Positions 46,177 through 58,824 of a stretch of 64,000 bases of DNA are shown in pieces (the stretch's first letter is position 1; every line of letters begins with the position of its first letter). A program made the position numbers and the translations under genes. The DNA comes from Lingula anatina (Eukaryota > Brachiopoda > Lingulata > Lingulida > Lingulidae). The stretch is taken from contig NW_019773625.1 of assembly GCF_001039355.2 (NCBI RefSeq), positions 1,396,132 through 1,460,131 on the forward strand, read 5' to 3'. The notes under the pieces are model-generated. The model did no database searches and had not been told where the DNA came from. It worked only from the letters and a program-made list of their open reading frames with translations.

Positions 46177-49100
46177 CTACATTTTCGTCACCTCTTCCTC
46201 AATGGTCACCGCAGGCATGGACGCCAGTGTGTGCATCCTTTCAAAGCGTTTCTCTCTTTCTATCATCGTAAACGACATCTGTCGGCTGTAACTCTTATAA
46301 ATCACACTATCATTGGCCCGTTTTACCACTTTCACGTTCTCCAAGTTCTTTGGGGAGTGTTTATATCGGTGTTCCCTTGCCGGCAAAACTCTGAGATTGC
46401 TCCATTTACATATAAATATTGATATGGACACACCCCATGCCAGGAGGATCATGCATATTATTAGAAGGTCCACCGGAAGAAGCATTGCGCTTGCGCGCTT
46501 TACCAGCTCGGCATCTGAAAGTAGCAAAGGGAGTATGTATATTAAATTTATAGAAAAGTCAATCTTCCTTTTTTTAAATTAAGTCTTAATCGATAAAAGA
46601 TAGTTAGAAAAACATATTCAAATTAAAAAAAATGATGAGTCTTTTTTTTAAATTGTTAACAAGCAATTGGAACCATCTTTATATCTTCTAGAATAATTTT
46701 GCAAAATGGGCTAGAATAAATCAATAGATTAGTTATAATGAAAATACATGTACATGATAGAATGCGCTGGTCGTTCTCTTCAGTCGTTACTACATGAACC
46801 ACAAAATACAAAATGTTTTTTTTTTAGATATTCCTTTTCCCCCTTTTTCACAACTAAAACAATGGAACGGTTGTAGAATGCATATATCCCTGTAAAGTTA
46901 CAAACTGTAGTTGGGGGTGTTCCAAAACAACAGAGTTTTGAATGGTTAGTTCTACAAAATTGTTGAACATCTAAGAAAATTAATTTCTCTAAGTTATGTG
47001 CTTCGTCGTTTTTTGTTTTGTATCCAATTGCAACATTTTCCTAGTTTGACAAAAACCAATACACTTAATGAAAAAAAACCTACCATGCTACGACTCTGCA
47101 AAATGAAAATAATTAACTAAAAGGAAAATCCTTGCGGGATGTTGTACTGGGGCTAGGGACTATGTCATTAAGCTTAAGCCCTTCCAGTTCCTAAGTTCGG
47201 TTTATTGATTCAAAGACAAATCAAAATTATTGGCAATCAGTTTCGATAGTTTATAGTATATGTACTAGTACGGTGTGGTAGCATAAACATTTAGTACCTA
47301 TTATCCAATAAAAAGCACAAAGCGTACACAGAACTTATAAAAAAGTACTGCGGGTAACCATCTACACGGAGCCTCCGAGGTCGATCCTGCCAATAAATTA
47401 ACTTAACTAAACATCGGCTCGGCTTACTAACTTGTGGAGAGCTTGACAAAGAAGTTCAAACTTTTTTTATACATGCTAGGTTCTTCCTCTAAGTATACCG
47501 GTACAGATATATATATAGCTTAAGTATACATTTCGTCCAAGTTGTTGCCATAGATAGATAGATAGGTAGATGAATCTAATAGATAAATAAGATTTTTCTG
47601 AATTGTGAGCCGAAGAAATACAAAAGGAACCCCCGACCAGCGACCTTTTTTTCGCGCTACTATATTAGGTCATGAGACGAAATTAGGTAATTATATATTT
47701 ATAACACGGACGCCCATATTCATTATCATTCAGTGGTGTGCATATGCCATTTATTCACATTTATTCATTTACATTATGGGCCACAGCGGGGAAGACCATG
47801 CGACAGAAATGGTTTTCAAAGGACTGGAGGTCTGTGATCCCATCCGGTATGCCGTGATCCCATTCGGTGGCACTAGTAAAGGTAAAGGTTAGCCGGACGT
47901 ATAGCGGGGTCAGTGTATAGGACGGATATCATTTGTATGAATTGAATTGATACAGAAAAGCAGACTACTAGTACCATTCCGGTCATAGGGTCAGGGTTGA
48001 AATCTGAGTACAAACTAATAAAAAGGAGCATCAGTCACGTGACAGCTATGATAGATCTAACGTATTGCAGAAGTCTGTAAGTCCATTATTTATCGCAAAA
48101 GTGGAGGAAACGAAATGATGTCTCAGAATACCACATGTACAACGACGACAGCTCCCAGATAATCTTTTCACGTTATGTCTTTTTGGGCATAATTTCAATC
48201 AATACAAAACCGTCCCATATGCATCGTTTTGCGTCACATTTAAGGAGATTGTGTATGCTGAACTACTTGAGCAAATGACATTAAGTAGACTTGTGACATT
48301 ATGTAGACGAGAGATGAAAAGTAAATCGTTGAAATTGTCGTTTAAGTATTTGCGAGCGTAGACTCTGACACAGACAGTAGGCTTACACCTGGCGGTTGGC
48401 CTGCATCAGAAGATCGACGTCGCTGGACTTTGTGTACAGAAAACTGCACTCTCTGTCCGTAGCTGAATACCCATTAACGGCTGCTGTGGGAGATTGATCA
48501 TTTTCCTAAACAGCATGCGGAAAGCAATTTATCATGGACACACTTTGCCTGATCGTAATGGCGACTAAGTGACGGGCAATTAGTTTTCTTGGTCGACAGT
48601 TTGAACTTTGCCAAACGACACGGAGTAATTTCTGTGGTAAAATTGTTAGGATAAACAAATGCTGACTTTACTACTGGGATTCAGTAATTGCTTCATTCTA
48701 GATGAAAACAATTTATTGCGGGGGCATTCATATAGATTTGTCATTGCTTCTTTATGCCCATTAGCAACTTTCATTTTTCCCGCTTTCATTTTTCTATACG
48801 CAAGCTGTAAATTTTTACGCTATTGTATCTTTGACCAAATTTTAAAATAAAAATAAAAACATTCAAAGAGTTTCATTAACAAGATGGCACCAATATTTTG
48901 TCAAAATTACAGCTACTTAGAGTGTACACAAGAGAACTTCACGTGTTATTTGTTTGTACAGTACAAAAGGAATAATAGGTTAAATGCACGTGCATTTCAT
49001 AAGTCTCGTTCCGGTAGAAAAGAATTCCCCTAGCAACAGTTTTTCCCCCGAACCACATTTCCTTTAAACCGTCTCCGCTATAAGCAATAACCATTACACA

Positions 49101-49763
49101 ACTATACAGGATGTAGGTAGGAGCTCTTTTTGAATTCGCGTATTTTTTTTTTTTTTTTCAAATTTGGGTATAATTGTGGTAATGTGGAAATGTATACTTT
49201 CCTGATCAGCAGGTTGGGCATTGATTTTGATTCATTTACACTGAAAAATGAAGGTACAAGGAAACATGTTAGACACTGCATTCTTCGTGTTATTTATCCT
49301 TATCATTCAATATAGTTAGCGTGCATGCACGACCCCTTAAAAACATGCAGTCATCACATCTTTTGCTCCTCGTTACAAAAAAAGAAAAAGACTTTCTAAA
49401 TTAATCAATTTTCATTCTCTTTACACTGAACAGAGATCAGTTGATTAGTTTGTACTTACTGGACCGTGTAAGGAATATCACGATCTCGCTACTATTACTC
49501 ATCCCTGCTATGAACGCCGTCAGGCTAACTTCGTACTTGGTTCTTTCTAATAACCCGTTTATTCTCAACGCGCTGGTTGTTCCGTCTAGTTCTATCACAG
49601 TCCTGCTTTTAGATGTGCCCATGGCCGAGAAAGTTCTGTGACTGAGTTCGAGATACGTAACATTCCATGTGGAGGAGATGTTCCAAGCTATCGTGGCGGC
49701 TGTTGGCTCGATGTCAACCACTGTCAAATTGAGGGATATGTGTCCGATATCTGAAAAAAAATT

Positions 49764-49834
<71 letters not shown>

Positions 49835-49997
49835 AATTTACATTTTTGAGATATTGAAAATGGAATGTCATATGCGCCGAGAACACACCCCGAGACGAAA
49901 ATGCAAACAACGATTGCCAGTAAGATCTCTGGAATGAAATGTTTAGATGTACTTATCGTTATTACGTTGGCGTCCGTAGGGAAAGCTTCCCAGTTAT
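46177..49997 (-). CDS. Single-pass membrane protein with one fibronectin type III domain (FNDC-like), three exons
   Basis: Exons on minus: 49997-49953 (15 codons), 49750-49460 and 46514-46177; all junctions phase 1 with GT-AG. The middle exon is one FN3 domain (HISLNLTVVDIEPTAATIAW; TSALRINGLLERTKYEVSL; the Trp, Leu and Tyr core positions are present) with several N-glycosylation sites. The last exon has a transmembrane helix (VDLLIICMILLAWGVSISIF) followed by a ~75-residue basic then acidic tail ending EEEVTKM. One FN3 domain, one helix and a short tail is the plan of FNDC5/FNDC9-type proteins, but sequence identity is too low to name it. The small exon has a weaker donor (GTACAT). The gene needs a 5' exon with a signal peptide; 58584-58824 is a candidate. 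The last intron contains a (TA)n stretch only between exons at 49769-49829. Confidence 0.65.
49769..49829. repeat. (TA)n microsatellite
   Basis: About 30 TA units, in the intron directly upstream of the FN3-domain exon (minus-strand gene), 19 bp from its acceptor. Confidence 0.98.
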
Positions 49998-52485
49998 CTG
50001 AAATCACTCAAGAGGATACATATTAATGCGAAATTAGCATGTTTAGCGATTTAGGGCACATTCTGTAACGCAACTTTTGACGTGAAGGAAATTAAACAAT
50101 TTATGGCTTCTGTCGTGTTTCAGAAACAAATAAAACCAATCAAAAGAAACCTATAAAACGCCCATCTTTAAAAAAAGTAAGTTGATAAACTGATTGAAAG
50201 ACATGTAAGTAGCCAAAATGAAGTAGGAAAGGTAAAAAAATCAGGAACCAATTAAATTTATGAAGAACCAAAGAGGCCAATAATGTAGTTTATAGTTACT
50301 ATCTATATATCTGTAATTTGTTTTTGTACACAGCATTAAGCAAGCCGTCCTTTCTATATATATAGTATTATAGTAATGTTTTCGTTTTACATAAATACCT
50401 TTTGACTGTTATTTCTTTGTGAGCTGAAACAGTTTGTTATAAATATCGGGCACTGTCTTAACAATAAAACCAAATTACTTCTATCTTATTCACACAATAT
50501 ACCTGTACGTAGCAGGTATGTCGGAGCTAGATTCACGCGTGGCGAGTTCCTCAACAAAAACGGTAATATATACTCATCTCTTCGTATTTTTGGTTGTTAT
50601 GACTTTTATACCCCAATAAACCGTACTCAAAAGCAATCAAAGTCACTGAAATGCTTTTATAGGCCTAACATCAAAATATTTATTACGGCAATGTGTGAAT
50701 TGAACTAATTACAACTATTCATTAAGTAGTCTAAATTGTCTGTATGACCAGATATCTCAGGTAAGAATTGCTTCCCCGTGTGTTCCACGCAGTATTTTTC
50801 TAATATAACAGCCATGTTATCAAATACAGTGAGAGATGCTGTTTATTAGGGTGCATTTATCAGTTTAATGTTGCCAGTAGATAGAAACTGCCTGGGTTCT
50901 AGTACCCATGGAGTACTTCGATTGAGATATACGCTATCCAGTGGGGTTGCGTTGGCAACACCACAGCCAGAATGGTTAATAAATCGAAACAACTTCTGGC
51001 CGATATCAGATATAAAACTCAATAGCTTGCGAACTTGTGATCCCAGTTAAGAAACAGTAATGGCTTATAGACAAGAAGGAATGAATTAATTCCAAGATGA
51101 CAAGAATGTCGCAGGGATGAATCCGCTTAGCCGGGGGTTGTCTGTCTCGTTGCCTAGCAGCCTCTCCATGGTAACCATAGGCTGTGCTCTAGCAATCAAC
51201 TCAGATTTAGTTTTTTATTCTCGTAAATCAAGATTGTCGACTGCTACAAAATGCAGACACAGAGAAATGTCACAAAATAATTGAAAAAGTTAGCAAATAG
51301 TTATGGGTATGTTTATGTTTATGCCAGATTATCTATTCTTCCTTAAATTTACTTGACGGATTTTCTTAAATTTAAAAGTAAAAGAGGGGGGATTGAAAGG
51401 TATGGTCACGGTTACCATGGTTTCCAGGTGTCAAGAGACTCAACGCCTACGCTCTCACAAAAAAGGCAGTTAATGGCATAGCACACATAGTTGTGTTATC
51501 CAAAAATGTTTGGAGGTATGGTTATGAAAACAATGGCGTATCTTTACACGCAGAAAAAACGTTTCAACGCCGGCATGTTGGCAATATCGTGTTCTAATAC
51601 CAGAAATAATTGCGTCACGTAAGTTTTTATTCTATTGCGCAAAAATACAGATTATGGCTGCTTAGCATTCCCATGTGAGAATTTAGCACCTGAAAAAATT
51701 GACCTTATTTCCACGACAGAAAATAATCAACCGCTGTAGTCCTAATAAAATATAAGGTTCAGATTTCCAGCAGAATCGATTGGAATCAGAGGAAAAAAAC
51801 TTTGTGCTATGTTCACATACAAAATGTCAAATGAATTTGATGCAGAATATCCACCTTCACATCAATGTTCTTCATCCAAGAGATTTGCACTTAATCTTCG
51901 TGATATCAAATAGCAGGAAACAAGACTATAATTCGACCATGTATATTAATTGCATAATACCTTCACAATTTTCCAGAACAAATACTTCGCCATAGTGGAT
52001 CGAATTTGTGCGTACAGCATTGACCTACACAGATTCACCCGTTCATCCACCAACGCCGTAAATACTAATAGTATTAGTAATAGTTTTTTTTCCTAAAATA
52101 CGGTAACAACCCACGATATTTCTTTTTAAATTTTGAACAGAAAAGTGAGGCGTCACCTAATTAAGTCTTTCACGGTGCCGATACTCATGTACGCGTACGT
52201 ACGTCTTGCTTATGACCATCGTAAGGTGATCAAAGATGTGAATATCATTAAAAAACACACACCCGCCAACATACGAACTCAGACACAAACACACATGCGT
52301 GTGTACATACACACACTCAAGCACGCCTGTGGTCGCATCTCAAACTATTTTATCTATTATCCAAAACACAGCGTGCATGTCGTGTGACACAACACCCTCA
52401 ACAGTTACAAACGTGACGTTGATGTCTACTGGATAAGTACCCTAAAAACTGCACCGACACACACCACCCAGACCATACTCCTAGC
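49998..52485. other. Noncoding, probable intron of the FN3 gene
   Basis: No exon-like phase-1 segment with a recognisable domain was found on the minus strand. Short plus-strand frames (50868-51050, 51780-51995) have no family features. 52133-52330 has a frame vaguely like the C-terminal tail of a reverse transcriptase (RKVRRHLIKSFTVPILMYA), too weak to call. Confidence 0.4.
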
Positions 52486-52580
52486 AAACACAGAACGTTA
52501 TTATAACGATAACATAATGTTTATATTAACCAAAAACGTTACGGTAACGTTATGGTAACGTTAGAAAACGCTCTGTGTTG
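52486..52580. mobile_element. Small inverted-repeat element with AACGTT motifs (~95 bp)
   Basis: Ends caaacacagaacgtta and the reverse complement of aaaacgctctgtgttgg pair imperfectly. The interior repeats gtTAACGTTA-like blocks (acgttacggtaacgttatgg). Noncoding; probably a miniature element. Confidence 0.5.
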
Positions 52581-53408
52581 GATTATACTTGCGTGTTACA
52601 GTTTCAAGCGACAACTACAGTACGACACCAATGTGTCTCCCTGCCGATCCAAACCAGTTCAATGACCTTCCCTGCAGTTGACTTTTAAAAAACACAAAGT
52701 CAAATTCACTTTCACTAATTCCAGTCCATATGTCTTCAATCTGTCTCCAAGTGCGATGAACACAATTCTGCCAAATGCGAGCGCTTCAATGATTTGAAAG
52801 TCTCTGCGTGTAAAAGATACGGTGATCCTCAAAACTGTGGGAACACTATAACCACTGGTTGTAATTGTGAAGACGCTATTGCGGTCTTATCACGTATTCG
52901 TTAAAACTGATACAAATACTTATGAGAGACCCTGTTTGTTCAGTCATGTGTTTATGCAAAGGCTATTTGAAAAGGCTCTTTTGATCAAGGGTATGGTCAT
53001 TTTTCTCATTACATGTCGGCACTTGTCTACAAGAAAATGATAAATGGAATGCATTTGGTAAACTCTGTACGTAGAAGTTAATCTGAACCTATTGGTGGAT
53101 GGCAACGTGATTATTGGTTTAAGAAACACAGTTAAAGCCTCAGTGCGTTTCTCGGCACGTTTATATTTAATAACACTGTGAGGATCGTCACGATTTGAAT
53201 CTGGAAACACGACGCAAAGTTTGAACACAATGAGATTAATTGTCGATGTTCTTTAGTGTTACACTGCATTCTTTTTAAAGGTATTAGAATAAGGCCCAAG
53301 GAAACACGACTTTAACCTTACGGGTGCATGTCCACGGAATAAAAACTACTGCTTAGCTTGTTTAAAAAAAACATTAACTAACTGATTGAGGTACACCTGT
53401 TCACTAAA

Positions 53409-53759
53409 ACAATCAAAGGGATAACAACCGGTCGTTTTGCTCACAAAATCGATTTTCTCGGGGGAAAAGGATGTTATTTCCATACTTACCAATGGTTGGT
53501 GAATCCATTCCGACATTCAAAGTTAGTCCATGTTTTTTTCCTAATTTTCTTTTGTAATTACCTCTTAAGAGATTATTAGGGAGATATAGCCATCTGTGAA
53601 GGACCACGTGGTCTGATGGCAAGCACAGATTCTTGAATAATTACCATAACCGACATTTTGCTGGTAAAATGAAATTTGTTATATTTTTATGAGTTTGTTT
53701 ACAGTATTTTTATTGCGAAATATAAATCTCATGCAAACAGTTGTTATCCCTTTTATTGT
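53409..53759. mobile_element. 351-bp element with 20-bp terminal inverted repeats
   Basis: Left end ACAATCAAAGGGATAACAAC and right end GTTGTTATCCCTTTTATTGT are reverse complements at 19 of 20 positions. The right half is repeated at 17005-17192. A 69-codon minus-strand frame inside has no transposase features. No target-site duplication was seen. Confidence 0.75.
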
Positions 53760-56700
53760 GAATGGATGAAGGGCGTTCATTGCTATGCAGCCAGGTTTTA
53801 TTATTAGGTAACTTTAAAGGTTCAGTCATGCGCTTCCGTGTTGGCAGAAGATAAAATACCAGTAATTTATTATTTTCCTTTTCAATTCAAACAGTGTGTT
53901 TCAGAAAAACGTGCATCTTGTGCTATTTATTCACTCTTGATTTTGTGCATTTTCACAACAGTCTCATCTACATGACGTCATCTCGTAATTATTGTGAAAT
54001 CATATATGACGTCACATATTTGCCATGGCAATATCGTTTTCCTCTCTGTATGTGTGCTTGCATCTTCAGAATAAGAAAGTCACATATGTACATGTATGAC
54101 TATGCTATGGACGTTATTAACAGTGTTCATTCAAGTCGATCATACAAATTAATACTACATGTAGTACAGAAGCGCCACAAGATAAAATAGAAAAAGGATA
54201 ACTAAGTTTTCAATTTGTGGAGTGTGGTTAATGGTTGAGATATGGCGATAGCATGGAAGAAACAACTTTGATAAATCATTCATGAAGAGTAGGTCTACTG
54301 CCTCGGATGTCAATTTCGAAGAAACACCTCCGCTGAGTTGTGCTTCTAGGGGTCTGACATTTTAAGGTAACACTTAAAGAAATCGGCGCTTAATCTCACG
54401 GGAATCTAAGAAAATATGGCATATTGCTAAATGGATTTTATTTTGACGTGTCCTTTTGATAAGTTTCAATCACGATAGGAGGAAGTAGTCAACAATTCTC
54501 CAAGGGGTGAAGAAAAGTCAAATAAAACAGATTATATTTCGTTGATATAAAGCTAAATACTTCATGGTATAGAGCAAACATTTGTTACGATTGAAACAGC
54601 TTGTATCAATTTTGCTGTTTCATTTTCATGGAAAGATCGGGGTGATCATTTTGTGGTCAAAGCGAGGCGTATGAGAAATTTCTGAAGGGAAATTTATTTA
54701 TTTATTTGCCAGTTTGTATATTGACTGATTACGATTTACACAGCACAAGTATCAATAAGAGTGCGAATAGAATGTGTTGATCGGGATAAAATGCAACGTT
54801 TCAAAGCAAAACGTGAAAAATTATTTCGAGTACTGATCATACTAAATAATTAAAACACCGATTCGACTTTGCAACCTACGCCAACGATTTTCAAGATAAA
54901 AATGATGTCTGGGACTCAGTGAGCTGGTCACGCCTGACCATTGCTTTTATTATTTCCTAAGTCAAGTATTAGATTTATTTTTTTTCTTTAACTTCTTATG
55001 TGATATCGGTGTGATATCACAATACTGGATGAAACAGAATATTCACCCTGTTGTTTAGAAACAAACTCTGGTTGGAACTCATACAATCGTCCATTCTTGA
55101 CAGACAATGTGATTTAAGCATTTTTATTGAACGATTTTTTTCACTTCGAAAACAGACATTTCCTTTATCAATGCCTACTTCCTACTTGAAGCAATCTTAA
55201 TGTTTTAATGGTACTCAAGCTTTAAAAAATGCTGCTGTATGACGTCAAAAGTTAATGCCCAGGAAGCAACAAGCTGATTTGAGCCATGAACTATGCAAAA
55301 TCACACGGCGACACGCACGGGCGTGTATATTTAGATGGTTTTATCTTAAAAGAAGATGCTCGCTCAAGGACTGTCCTGATATACGCGTCATCGTTAATGG
55401 AAAGATAGACCCTAAATACTCCACATGCTCAGTGATTTAAAACACATTTTATTCAAATGTGCATGCGTGTGCTAGGTTTCTGAAACTCAAATGAAACATA
55501 CTAAAGTTCTGTATTCGTTTTCTGCGAGTTGCCTATAGATTCAATGTCCGTTACTTTTACCAGAAAGTTTCACAGTTTACGTGATATCATAATGGATTAT
55601 TTGATGGCCATTGTTCGTTGAACCACATCGGTTGTTGTGCCAATACTCTCTGAAAGCAATCTAGGTAGAAATATTGCCCCTGCTTCCAAATGATCACGTT
55701 ATATATAATGAGATTTTTCGTGTCTGACTACTAACCTACCGGGTATGGGTGATGGACGCAAACGAGGAGCCAGTGCGCTTTTCGGAAGGCTATGCGAGCG
55801 TGGTCGATAGGAACTTCATCAGCTATATAATGTGTTCATCAGCCTATTAGAACGGCGGAATTGAAGGAGGTATTCTGACAAATTACCAGAAGGATTCAAG
55901 ACGGGGGAATATTGCATTTGAGAACTTATGGCACTTTAGCAACTTTATGAGAGTTTACAAGGGTTTACGTTTTTATCGTATGATTATTTTAACAAAACGG
56001 TCGACTGGAAACCATAGATTGAACTTATTTATTATTAATATAATTTTTGCTTCTACGTCTTTGCCAAAAGAAATTGTTACCTTTAAACATTTATTGACCG
56101 GTGGGGTTTCCGTTAAGTATGTACAGAGCGATGCCATCATTTCCAGTCACTGAGTACCAACCCTAAACCTAGCGTTTTGATCTCCCTCACTGTACTTCCA
56201 CGTTCAAAATCCAATATAGTATATGTAAAAGCTATTAATGCGATAGTAGAACCAACACAGAAATACTGGAACAATATATCTAATTTTGCAGCCTCTCTGA
56301 GAGGTTTTTTAACGGCTGAATCATATATTTCAATTAACGGAATCAGGTGTCAAGGGCCCTCATAGGTTATAAGCATGCAGTAATGTTGTCCAAATAGGAC
56401 GCGCTGGTTTTCAATAAAATCCCACTTAAAACGCACACACTATCACATGCTAAGCAGAAAAATGAAAAAAAAAATTCAAAGAGACGATTGTCAAAGCAAA
56501 ACAAATGGATAAATGTCAATTTCCTTCAGTCTAGTTGCAAATTGAATTCTGACAAACTCTGCGCGAACATTACTTTTCATTTGCCTTCATAAAGAAATTA
56601 ATAATAATCCGTGTCACATGGGTCTTGCACAACACTCAACTGCACCTATGCCTTGGTAATTAATCGAGATTTATTGATCTTGCCCCAGTGTTTTGGTGTT

Positions 56701-57067
56701 TATGATCATTTGCTGGCAAATGCATTTATTGCTTATGTTGTCTTGAAGGATAAAAGGAGCCACGTGAACACTTTATTTCTTAATTGCCTTGTGTTAAATG
56801 TCTGTTCATCGGACAAATACATCATACACGCACCAATACACACACACAGACAGAGAGAGAGAGAGAGATGTAGAGGTTTGATTCACCAAGCATGCAATTG
56901 CACGGTCAAACAACATTTTTCGAAATTGAGAAAATGATTTAAGTTGCACAAAGCAATACATATACCATCCGGCATTGTCACTTCCAAATGGGATCATAGT
57001 GCAAGACGCCAGTACTTTGATTTAACACCGAAAAACGATGACTTGGACTCCTACAATAAATCAATCG
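53760..57067. other. Noncoding, AT-rich
   Basis: Frames of 60-108 codons on either strand (53894, 55255, 55947, 56177, 56611) show no recognised domain or splice context. A (CA)/(GA) microsatellite lies at 56838-56868. Nothing else can be supported. Confidence 0.4.
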
Positions 57068-57292
57068 TAGACCCCATTTCCAGAGATTAGATCGATCTAC
57101 TTTAGATCGACCTAACTCCCTGGGGGTTCACGCTAAATAGCTGTCAGCCGAGCGGACACGAAAGTTAATTACCCCCTTACAGCTTGTAGTAGGCGGGACG
57201 CATATTTAAGCCGGATTATCTGACAGTAATCTAGTGAGACTCCCCGCGGAGATAGATCGATCTAAAAGCTCTGGGAATACAGCCGTAGTCTT
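57068..57292 (-). mobile_element. ~225-bp AGATCGATCT inverted-repeat element, second copy
   Basis: Reverse-complement relative of 40205-40415. Here agttaattacccccttacag and cctaactccctgggggttca are conserved, and both ends carry AGATCGATCT. Possible duplication CGTAG at both edges (57067 and ~57284), not certain. Confidence 0.75.
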
Positions 57293-57699
57293 GTACCTCA
57301 TTCTGGGACAACTCCTAAGAGACCTGGTACAAATCAAAACATTCTTCGAGACCAGATGTTTCTTACCAGAATAACAATGCAGATCTCATTACTTTACATT
57401 CATTAAATAGACTTTACCATATACGTAGCAACGCCTGTCACCTCTAATAACAAATCAAATAAGACGGAAGGTAATTGCAAAGAAAAAGAAGTGCAGTTCA
57501 ATTGAACAGCCATCCGTAATTTTTTTAAGTATGTTGCCTATGTATGTGGGTGTAGGATCGAAGAATGTTTGATGTGAGACAGGTATATAAATACATACAT
57601 TCTACCAAGTAAACCAAATACTATAATGAAAAGAAACATCACAATTAAGTTTCATTATTAGCCAAACCAACAAGGAACCCAATATTCTTCTATATGGCC

Positions 57700-57946
57700 T
57701 ACAGTGAATATGTGGTGCGGTTGCGATATTCATGAAAAATTTGTAGAGGCCATTGTGAACAGTGAAACTGCATGCAGTGACATCCATTTTACATCAGTTT
57801 ATATGTCAGTGAACATATCTGTAAAAACTGACGGCACAATTATGGATAAGGAGATATCAGCTATAATAAGAAAGGCAAACGAGATTCTTAGAAGATTACG
57901 CAACAAAATACTTAAACTCCATGATGTTACCATGGCACAAACTTAA
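57700..57946 (+). pseudogene. Fragment of a LINE reverse transcriptase C-terminus
   Basis: The frame contains DGTIMDKEISAIIRKANEIL followed by RRLRNKILKLHDVT. This matches the common post-RT segment of RTE/CR1-type LINEs (SDG...EI..RI.KA...F.RLR..VW) and is cut off by a stop soon after. Upstream is not recognisable. A short, isolated relic. Confidence 0.6.
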
Positions 57947-58583
57947 AGTGTGCGAGATTATTCCTACTTAACAGTGACATCATAGACTTCCGGTGACAAA
58001 ATAGCTGGGGCATTGTTAGTCCAGAATTGGACTACATGTGGACTGCATACTAGCTATATATGAGGACTCTCAAACGCCAGTAGCTGGCTGAAATGTGTAA
58101 AGTCTTCCTCGAACCAAAGGACTACCATTTATGTAAAAATTAATTAGTGAAAAAAAGATTTCAAAGTCCGATTTCCCCTTAATATATACAAGCACGGATT
58201 ACGAGCAATTTATCAGAACAGTTTTTTTACTTGTGTTATTCTTTATTTTTTATTATCTCTAAGGACAATAACGCTATTTCACCCAACCAAACACTTTGAT
58301 TCGAGGCGATGTCACCCTCTGCGCCAAATGACCTCTAGAAAATATGAACTATCAGACCCTAACCGATCATATTAATAAAACTAGTCAAGATGGCGTCATT
58401 CGCTGACCTACGCCTAGCATTTACAACGCGAAGTCAATCGTTAAGCAAGTACTTGATTTTCTTAACTGAAATTAACGTCCCAAAGATTCCCTACTTCCGG
58501 CTTGTGTGTTCTGTTAACCATTCACACTAGATCTTTTGTTGGATGTTCTTAATCGCTTTTGAGAGTATCAACGTGCAATTTAC

Positions 58584-58824
58584 TGAACTTTGCATTTATC
58601 GTGGTATGAATTGAGCAGCCAACGTTTGTAATCGTAAAGTTAACGCACGATTTTTTTTCAGGACCTAGGTATTCCGACAAGCTCTTAGGCAGAGGCAGTC
58701 CAGATCGCGAACATTCAGAGTGCACATCGCGGGTTAATGATTTATCAGCAGTCTTGAGTGTAAAGCACACATTAATAACCTGAACAAGAAGAGTTACGCG
58801 ACAGAGCAATAACTGCGGCCTCAC
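58584..58824 (-). CDS. Candidate first exon (signal peptide) of the FN3 membrane gene
   Basis: An open frame from ATG 58824 starts MRPQLLLCRVTLLVQVINVC, a good signal peptide. It continues through KSCVNFTITNVGCSIH and reaches a donor A|GTAAAT at 58584 in phase 1, the phase needed by the exon at 49997. Joined, the protein would be 304 aa. It would require an 8.6-kb intron and other exons may intervene, so this is a proposal only. Confidence 0.35.

Noticed and set aside
46054-46582. Plus-strand frames of 122, 73 and 89 codons
   Set aside because: Antisense to the transmembrane exon of the FN3 gene.
47605-47892. 95-codon plus-strand frame
   Set aside because: No family resemblance and low-complexity surroundings; lies in the FN3 gene's last intron.
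49762-49910. Tyr-Ile repeat protein in frames across the (TA)n tract
   Set aside because: Simple-sequence translation; the real FN3 exon starts at the acceptor at 49750.
52133-52330. Reverse-transcriptase tail-like frame (RKVRRHLIKSFTVPILMYA)
   Set aside because: Resemblance is limited to ~20 residues with no neighbouring motif; could be chance.
58390-58533. 47-codon plus-strand ORF starting from an aagATGGCG context (MASFADLRLAF...)
   Set aside because: The start context is good, but the peptide is short, has no domain, and no splice donor in frame was evident. It could be promoter DNA with a YY1-like site.
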